A stretch of DNA of 10,949 nucleotides, taken from the NCBI GenBank assembly GCA_002398515.1, contig DGZL01000093.1, forward strand, positions 1 through 10,949, written 5' to 3'. The notes under the pieces are model-generated. The model ran no database searches. It had not been told where the DNA came from and saw only the letters and a program-made list of their open reading frames with translations. Numbering within the stretch: the first letter of the stretch is position 1; each line of letters starts with the position of its first letter. Below are positions 6,246 to 10,949 of the stretch, piece after piece. This DNA is from Firmicutes bacterium UBA4981. GTDB taxonomy: Bacteria; Bacillota; SHA-98; UBA4971. Both the position numbers and the translations under genes were made by a program.

Positions 6246-7679
6246 TTGGCGGGACGAAGGGTTACCATAGTAATAGTCGGGCTTGTTCTCATATGTATAG
6301 CGACTATTGTCGCAGGAAAGAGGCTGGGTGAAGACAAGACTGTCATCGCGGTAGACAGTGTCAAGATTGCGCCGCGACCGTTCACTGTCACTGTGTCTGC
6401 TCAGGGAGTAATTGAGCCTGCCAGGACAGTTGAAGTCAGGGCAGGGGTTACAGGAAAGGTGTCAGAGATCTATGTCAAAGAAGGCGACACCGTGAAGATC
6501 GGACAGCGACTCGCAAAGTTTGAGAAGCAAGACCTCGAAGCGCAGTTACAGCAAGCTAAGGCTCAAGTAGCAGCAGTCGAAGCAGAGCTTATGCAGCTCG
6601 AGTCGCAGGTTGCAGGAGAATCCGGCAAAACCTTAGCTATTCGACAGGCTGAGACCCAGCTTCAGGCGGCAAAAGTAAGACTTCAGGATCTCCTGAAAGG
6701 CCCGTCTGAAGCCCAGATTGCCCAGGCTGAAGCCCAACTCGCTCAAGCAGATATCACGGTAAGGGATGGGATGCGTCAACTTGAGGCAATGGAAGCCCTC
6801 TATGAGGAAGGGGCTGTATCAAGGGCTGCTTTGGAAGATGCAAGGGCAAGGGTTGAAAGCGCAAAGGCTCAATATCAGGCGTCAAAGAAGCAGTATGAGG
6901 CTCTTTGTGAGCAGCCCGCGAAAGAGCAAGTGGAGCTTGCTGAGGCCCAGGTAAGCGAGGCTGAGATAGCATTAGCTCTTGCCAAGGAGCAAGAGGCTTC
7001 GAAGGAGAAGAGCAGGGAAGCGGTAAAGGCCCGCCTTGCCCAGGCAAATGCCGGTCTTCGGTTGGTTGAGGCAGCTCTTGCCAAGACTACGGTGACTTCA
7101 CCTGAAAACGGCGTGGTCACCGGTGTTTCGGTAAGGGAAGGGGCTGTGGTTACAGAAGGTATGCCCCTTGCCGTTATTGCCGACGCCGGAGGTATGAGGG
7201 TAAGAGCCAAAGTGGATGAGACGGATATCGCTAGAGTAAGAGTGGGGCAACGTGCAACGTTCTCCACAGACGCCATTTGGGATGAGGAATTCCTCGGCGT
7301 GGTTTCAGAGATTGCTCCTCAAGCAGTTTACGACAGTATCACACCTGGGTTTCCCGTCCTAATAGACATCGAGGAGCCGGGAGAGGACCTCCGTGCCGGG
7401 ATGAGCGCGGACGTAGAAATTGCTACATATTCCAAGGAGAACGCTTTGGTTGTGCCGATACAAGCTATTGTCCAGCGAGACGGTGAAGAAGCGGTTTTTG
7501 TGGTTGACGAGGCAGATTCCAAAGCTCGCGTGGCTCAGGTGGTTACCGGGCTTACAGATGCGATAGACGTAGAAGTTCTTGAAGGAATCGAAACCGGTGA
7601 CTGTGTGGTAATTGGTGACTACGACGCCCTTAAGCAGCTTGGTGATGGCAAGCAAGTGCGGCTGAGTAAGGTGAAGTAA
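6246..7679 (+). CDS. ABC exporter membrane fusion protein (YknX/MacA-like, RND/HlyD type)
   Basis: This 477-residue periplasm-type adaptor is anchored by one N-terminal transmembrane helix (7-23) with its body outside the cell, bridging to the partner permease. The first lipoyl half is at about 60-92 (VRAGVTGKVSEIYVKEGDTVKIGQ). A long alpha-helical hairpin rich in Ala, Glu and Gln spans about 92-278, with its turn near 150-190. The second lipoyl half is at 279-312 (TTVTSPENGVVTGVSVREGAVV). A beta-barrel (about 317-395) and a membrane-proximal domain (about 400-475, with LVVPIQAIV) follow. Cys17 lies inside the helix without a lipobox, so it is not a lipoprotein. The start is a TTG, supported by AAAGGGG 9 nt upstream; no in-frame ATG fits. 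The ATPase gene starts 11 nt after the stop. YknX in B. subtilis is the closest functional model, and the substrate is unknown. Confidence 0.9.
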   Translation: MAGRRVTIVIVGLVLICIATIVAGKRLGEDKTVIAVDSVKIAPRPFTVTVSAQGVIEPARTVEVRAGVTGKVSEIYVKEGDTVKIGQRLAKFEKQDLEAQLQQAKAQVAAVEAELMQLESQVAGESGKTLAIRQAETQLQAAKVRLQDLLKGPSEAQIAQAEAQLAQADITVRDGMRQLEAMEALYEEGAVSRAALEDARARVESAKAQYQASKKQYEALCEQPAKEQVELAEAQVSEAEIALALAKEQEASKEKSREAVKARLAQANAGLRLVEAALAKTTVTSPENGVVTGVSVREGAVVTEGMPLAVIADAGGMRVRAKVDETDIARVRVGQRATFSTDAIWDEEFLGVVSEIAPQAVYDSITPGFPVLIDIEEPGEDLRAGMSADVEIATYSKENALVVPIQAIVQRDGEEAVFVVDEADSKARVAQVVTGLTDAIDVEVLEGIETGDCVVIGDYDALKQLGDGKQVRLSKVK

Positions 7680-7690
7680 GGTGACACTAC

Positions 7691-8419
7691 ATGATTGACG
7701 CAAAGGACGTAGAGAAGGTTTATGATACCGGCGTAGTCCAGGTAGCAGCACTAAGAGGAGTGTCCCTCAGGGTGGAGCGCGGTGAGTCCGTGGCTATCAT
7801 AGGACCTTCAGGGTCCGGCAAGTCCACGCTTATGAATATTTTTGGGTGCCTCGACAGGCCCACAAGCGGCAGTTACTCTCTCGACGGGAGAGTGGTAAGC
7901 AAGCTGTCCGATGACGAGCTTGCCGAAGTTCGCAATAAGAAAATCGGGTTCGTGTTTCAAACCTTCAATCTCTTACCTCGCGCTACAGCCTTAGAAAACG
8001 TTGAGCTTCCTCTTGTGTACTCCGGTGTTCAATCCTCTGCCCGCACAGAGCGGGCCTTGGGTGCCCTGGAGAAGGTAGGACTGGCTGAACGCGCAAATCA
8101 TAGGCCGAATGAGCTTTCCGGCGGCCAAGCGCAGAGAGTGGCAATTGCCAGGGCGCTGGTAACAGAGCCTTCTATCATACTGGCGGATGAACCTACAGGG
8201 AATCTGGACACCAAGTCCGGCCTTGAGATTATCAGGATGCTAAAGGAGCTTCATGAACAAGGAATAACCATAATAGTTGTTACTCATAACCCGGAAATAG
8301 CAGCTATGACAGGGCGATTTGTGGAAATAAGGGACGGACTGATTGTCAGGGAAGGAAAGGGATCCGATGTCGGCAGAAGGACGGCGAGAGAAGAAGAGGG
8401 GGATGGAGAAGTCAAATGA
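7691..8419 (+). CDS. ABC transporter ATPase, MacB/LolD/YknY type
   Basis: The 242-residue cytosolic nucleotide-binding subunit is complete. It has Walker A GPSGSGKS (38-45), Q-loop Gln90 in FVFQTFNLLPR, signature LSGGQ (142-146), Walker B IILADE (162-167), D-loop NLD (171-173) and switch His199 in VVTHN. GPSGSGKSTLMNIFGCLDRPTSG is diagnostic of the MacB/LolD/FtsE branch, which powers mechanotransmission-type exporters. The ribosome binding site AAGGTGA overlaps the stop of the preceding gene. The stop overlaps the permease start by 4 nt (ATGA), which points to translational coupling. The last 20 or so residues are a charged extension past the ABC fold. Confidence 0.95.
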   Translation: MIDAKDVEKVYDTGVVQVAALRGVSLRVERGESVAIIGPSGSGKSTLMNIFGCLDRPTSGSYSLDGRVVSKLSDDELAEVRNKKIGFVFQTFNLLPRATALENVELPLVYSGVQSSARTERALGALEKVGLAERANHRPNELSGGQAQRVAIARALVTEPSIILADEPTGNLDTKSGLEIIRMLKELHEQGITIIVVTHNPEIAAMTGRFVEIRDGLIVREGKGSDVGRRTAREEEGDGEVK

Positions 8420-9612
8420 CCTTCTATGAATGTATGAAGCTTGCGCTGTCCAGCTTGAAGACGAATAAGTTGCGGTCAGCCCTTACCCTTCTTGGGATAG
8501 TCATCGGGATTGCGTCGGTGATCGCCATGATGTCCATAGGAGAAGGCGGGAGAAGGCTGGTTACAATGGAACTGGCGGGGCTTGGCTCCAATCTCATTTT
8601 CGTACAGCCGGATTATGCCGGAGAGGCCATGTCAGGAGCACGGAGGAAGTCATTGACGTACGAGGATGCCCAAGCTATACGCAAAGGGTGTCCTGCTGTG
8701 GGCAGTGTCAGTGTGTCACGAATGGGACTGGTGACGGTGAAATACGGCAAAGACCGGTACAACATAAGTGCTACCTTTACAGATGAAGGGCTTTCAACGA
8801 CGCACGGGGCAGGCCTGAAGGAAGGTAGATTCCTCTCAGAACTCGATATCAGAGCACAGCGTCAGGTGGCGATTCTCGGCGGGAGTCTGGCAAATAAGCT
8901 TTTTGGCGAAGAGAGTGCCATAGGCGCAAAAGTGAAGGTAAACGGGCAGAGTTTTGCTGTAGTGGGAGTTATGAAGGAGCAAGGCAGGACCATTTTTGGG
9001 GAGAATCCTTCTGACATGTCCGCCTATCTGCCGATTACTCACTCCAAGCGAATGACAGGCAGTGACGAAGTGGCATTCATATCTTGTGAAGCGCGCGATG
9101 TCAGGCAAGTGAGAGACGCTATGGATCAAATTGAGAAAGTCCTGGCCCAGCGTCATGGTAAAGACGCTTCTTTCAATGTCGTAAGCAGCGCTTCCATTTT
9201 GGAGACTACAGAGACTATCGCGCGGATATTCACTGTGATTCTCGGAGGCATAGGCGGTATTTCCTTGCTTGTGGGTGGGATAGGCGTTATGAACATCATG
9301 CTGGTGTCAGTCACAGAACGCACCCGCGAGGTAGGGATAAGAAAAGCTGTCGGCGCCAAGAAAGCCGATATCCTGAGACAATTCCTGTTTGAGGCGATAT
9401 CCCTTTGCTTAGTCGGTGGAGCCATGGGAATCGTCCTTGGATGGGCAGGGGCTGCCCTAATCGCGAAAATAGCTAAATGGCCTACTTATGTGTCATTGTT
9501 CTCCATTACTGTTGCAGTTATTTCCGCGTCTTTCTCAGGAGTCGCATTTGGAGTTTATCCTGCATATAAGGCAGCGAATCTGGATCCTATCGAAGCTTTG
9601 AGATATGAGTAG
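8416..9612 (+). CDS. ABC transporter permease, MacB/FtsX type (YknZ-like)
   Basis: The 398-residue membrane subunit has the standard four-helix MacB topology. Helix 1 (about 21-41) is preceded by the amphipathic segment YECMKLALSSLKTNKLRS. A large extracytoplasmic domain (about 45-265) follows, with GRFLSELDIRAQRQVAILG at 137-155. The C-terminal FtsX domain has helices at about 273-299, 323-350 and 358-382. Two signatures are clear: GVMNIMLVSVTERTREVGIRKAVGA (290-314) and YPAYKAANLDPIEALRYE at the C-terminus. The family moves peptides, toxins or lipoproteins from the outer face of the membrane rather than through it. The start overlaps the ATPase stop by 4 nt. No terminator was recognised after the stop. 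Confidence 0.95.
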   Translation: MTFYECMKLALSSLKTNKLRSALTLLGIVIGIASVIAMMSIGEGGRRLVTMELAGLGSNLIFVQPDYAGEAMSGARRKSLTYEDAQAIRKGCPAVGSVSVSRMGLVTVKYGKDRYNISATFTDEGLSTTHGAGLKEGRFLSELDIRAQRQVAILGGSLANKLFGEESAIGAKVKVNGQSFAVVGVMKEQGRTIFGENPSDMSAYLPITHSKRMTGSDEVAFISCEARDVRQVRDAMDQIEKVLAQRHGKDASFNVVSSASILETTETIARIFTVILGGIGGISLLVGGIGVMNIMLVSVTERTREVGIRKAVGAKKADILRQFLFEAISLCLVGGAMGIVLGWAGAALIAKIAKWPTYVSLFSITVAVISASFSGVAFGVYPAYKAANLDPIEALRYE

Positions 9613-9716
9613 GCGTAAGACCCGGTAATCATGAAATCTTAGTCGGCGTAGGAAATTGGAGCGACATATGAGTGCCCATCGGCTTAATGAGGCCAAATGA
9701 TAAGGATGCCTACCTG

Positions 9717-9988
9717 TGGAGAGTGAGAGTAATGAAGCGCAGGAATTGGGTTGCGCTGATTATCGACATGAGGGGAAACGGCGGAGGCGACGACAGGGTA
9801 GCCGAGAGATGTGCAGGACGGTTCTTCTTCGTCTCGAAGTCAGCGGGTTCAAGTTTCAGGTTTCCAGGTGGCGGGAGTACCGCACTGACGGTTCTCTCAT
9901 CGAAGGGCAAGGCGTGCCTGCGGATATCGGTGTCAATCCTACTGTCAACGAGTCAACGATATTGCGGGCTGCGTCCATCGAACGTTAA
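9717..9988 (+). pseudogene. Degenerate S41-family (C-terminal processing/tail-specific) peptidase remnant
   Basis: Two pieces of an S41 peptidase lie in different frames. The first (about 9717-9830) reads VALIIDMRGNGGGDDRVAERCAGRFF, matching the family's conserved LIIDLRGNxGG strand-loop. The second (about 9845-9988, frame shifted by one) reads WREYRTDGSLIEGQGVPADIGVNPTV, matching the C-terminal EGxGVxPDIxV segment that ends S41 domains. The intervening 100 or so residues, including the Ser-Lys catalytic segment, are missing, as is the whole N-terminal part. No start codon or ribosome binding site is convincing. A non-functional remnant produced by internal deletion is the simplest reading. 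The 9613-9716 stretch before it holds nothing else recognisable. Confidence 0.75.
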
Positions 9989-10014
9989 TATGCGCTGTGG
10001 ATTATCTTGAGTCT
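9930..10014 (+). repeat. Tail repeat, copy 1 (end of S41 remnant)
   Basis: An 85-nt segment encodes the last residues of the S41 remnant (VNPTVNESTILRAAS) and the sequence just past its stop. It recurs 100 nt downstream at about three-quarters identity by hand alignment, with one single-base gap. Confidence 0.75.
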
Positions 10015-10029
10015 CAATGAGCTCTCTCA

Positions 10030-10113
10030 GTGTCAACCTACTTTCAACGAGTCAATGATACTGCAGGCTGCCTCGATAGGGCACTTATATGCGTTGTTAG
10101 TTACCTGAAGTCT
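10030..10113 (+). repeat. Tail repeat, copy 2
   Basis: This is the diverged second copy of 9930-10014. In one frame it reads QPTFNESMILQAASIG and continues to a stop at about 10106-10108, so it is a second S41 C-terminal tail without its gene. Differences fall often at third codon positions, which suggests that both copies were once coding. It abuts the end of the minus-strand LysE-family gene. Confidence 0.75.
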
Positions 10114-10724
10114 TACTTAAGCAGAAGTTCGATACGAGGTAGCATGCCTGATATGGAGAGCGCTGCGTAAAGGAGAAGTAATGCCATGCCCATGTTCAAT
10201 GGTTTCCTGTACTGTCCGAAAAAGCGTTGAATCGCAGTTCCGAACAGAGCCCAACAAGAAGCCGCCATAACGGAACAGCAGCCTAGGAAGACACAGATGA
10301 GAAATACGGCTATGAACGACTCATAGTACGGGGTAATGAAGTTGGCAGTAACCGTCAAGGCATAAAGTAGCAGCTTGACATTGACAAATTGCATGCCGAC
10401 GCCCATAGCGAAAGTTGCACTATGGGTGTTTGTATTGGCTGTAGTCTCATCGCTTCTTAAGATACGCACTGCCAGATATAGCATGTACAATCCGCCCAAG
10501 ACTTCAGCTATCGGCCTGAAACTTGGGATAAATCTAGACAGAGAGAGATTCAAGTAGCTGCACCCGAGCATTACCGCAATCACTCCGATGGAAAGCCCGG
10601 CAATGAAGTGAAACGTCTGCCTGAAACCGAACCTGCTGCCATTTACCAGGCATATCATGTTGTTTGGGCCCGGGGTAAGCGTCATTATTAATATATATGA
10701 CAGAAACGCGAACACATTAGGCAC
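10113..10724 (-). CDS. LysE/RhtB-family amino acid exporter
   Basis: The family exports amino acids or related small molecules through the cytoplasmic membrane by secondary transport; the substrate here is unknown. With the GTG start at 10724 the protein has 203 residues, normal for the family, and begins VPNVFAFLSYILIMTLTPGPNN. TPGPNN (17-22) is the family signature after the first helix. About six hydrophobic segments follow (about 4-27, 39-60, 71-90, 110-132, 137-163 and 177-196). The usual NPK motif of the central helix is NVK here (115-117). The open frame extends 38 codons upstream, but AAGGGAGAG at 10733-10741 lies 8 nt before this GTG and the upstream residues have no family character. 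An alternative ATG at 10778 lacks a ribosome binding site. The gene is convergent with the decayed S41 locus. Confidence 0.9.
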   Translation of the reverse strand: MPNVFAFLSYILIMTLTPGPNNMICLVNGSRFGFRQTFHFIAGLSIGVIAVMLGCSYLNLSLSRFIPSFRPIAEVLGGLYMLYLAVRILRSDETTANTNTHSATFAMGVGMQFVNVKLLLYALTVTANFITPYYESFIAVFLICVFLGCCSVMAASCWALFGTAIQRFFGQYRKPLNMGMALLLLYAALSISGMLPRIELLLK

Positions 10725-10824
10725 GTGACGATCTCTCCCTTGACTCTCAATCCCGGCCAGATACTGCGTGACATTCATATTCTTCAATATATAGGTGGGG
10801 GCCACTTGACGCCCATGTTGTATT

Positions 10825-10854
10825 AGTATACACCGCATGCTTTACTTGCGTCCA
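10825..10854 (-). promoter_or_regulatory. Candidate promoter of the LysE-family gene
   Basis: On the minus strand TGGACG (10854-10849) and TATACT (10830-10825) are separated by 18 nt. Initiation near 10818 would leave about 95 nt of leader and would exclude the longest possible start of the coding frame. The remaining sequence to the window end shows nothing else I recognise. Confidence 0.4.
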
Positions 10855-10949
10855 TAGCAAGAGCTTGATTCCTCACGTTCGTTTGACCTTCTCCGGAAGG
10901 CCTTTACTCGATTTTTCATATGGACGTAACTATCGTGTTTATGGATCAC

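Noticed and set aside
6220..6270. ATG at 6220 as start of the membrane fusion protein
   Set aside because: It is out of frame and runs into a stop after 16 codons; the TTG at 6246 has the ribosome binding site at proper distance.
6246..6330. Lipoprotein signal peptide on the membrane fusion protein
   Set aside because: The only candidate cysteine (Cys17) is preceded by Leu-Ile rather than the small residues required at the lipobox.
9672..10010. 112-codon open frame as an intact small gene
   Set aside because: Only its middle part resembles a protein family (S41). The homology continues in another frame, the start has no ribosome binding site, and the C-terminal part looks random.

Overview
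The window reads as ordinary chromosomal DNA from a Gram-positive bacterium of the Bacillota, probably a clostridial-type lineage. The reasons are the strong purine-rich ribosome binding sites, use of GTG and TTG starts, a ThiT-type thiamine ECF substrate protein under a TPP riboswitch with an intrinsic terminator, and an ABC exporter set resembling Bacillus subtilis YknWXYZ. The genus cannot be named from the sequence alone. I found no phage, CRISPR, defence or biosynthetic cluster.

Left part (1-2058): a 22-bp perfect inverted repeat lies downstream of a minus-strand gene for a Myb/SANT-like, coiled-coil DNA-binding protein (RsfA-like). The next gene on the same strand is thiT. Upstream of thiT, in transcription order, are a promoter, a TPP aptamer, an antiterminator segment and a terminator hairpin. 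Together they form a complete thiamine-repressed leader.

Centre (2059-5960): a D-2-hydroxyacid dehydrogenase diverges from thiT. It is followed by an intergenic region with several related GTGGT/ACCAC dyads, then adenine deaminase (ade), which salvages adenine to hypoxanthine. A Yip1-domain membrane protein converges on ade.

Right part (5961-9612): a compact three-gene operon encodes a membrane fusion protein, an ABC ATPase and a MacB-type permease (YknX/YknY/YknZ-like). The Yip1 gene is divergent from it. In B. subtilis the Yip1 protein YknW belongs to the same system, so all four genes probably make one export or self-protection complex whose gene order has been rearranged.

Right end (9613-10949): a decayed S41-peptidase remnant has lost its central catalytic part, and a diverged second copy of its 3' tail follows. 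Beyond it a LysE/RhtB-family exporter gene runs on the minus strand.

For five genes I chose starts inside the longest open frame (thiT 1715, dehydrogenase 2059, ade 3439, yip1 5960, lysE-like 10724), using ribosome binding sites and family lengths. The observations most worth a second look are the dyad cluster upstream of ade, the S41 remnant with its duplicated tail, and the divergent layout of the Ykn-like exporter.
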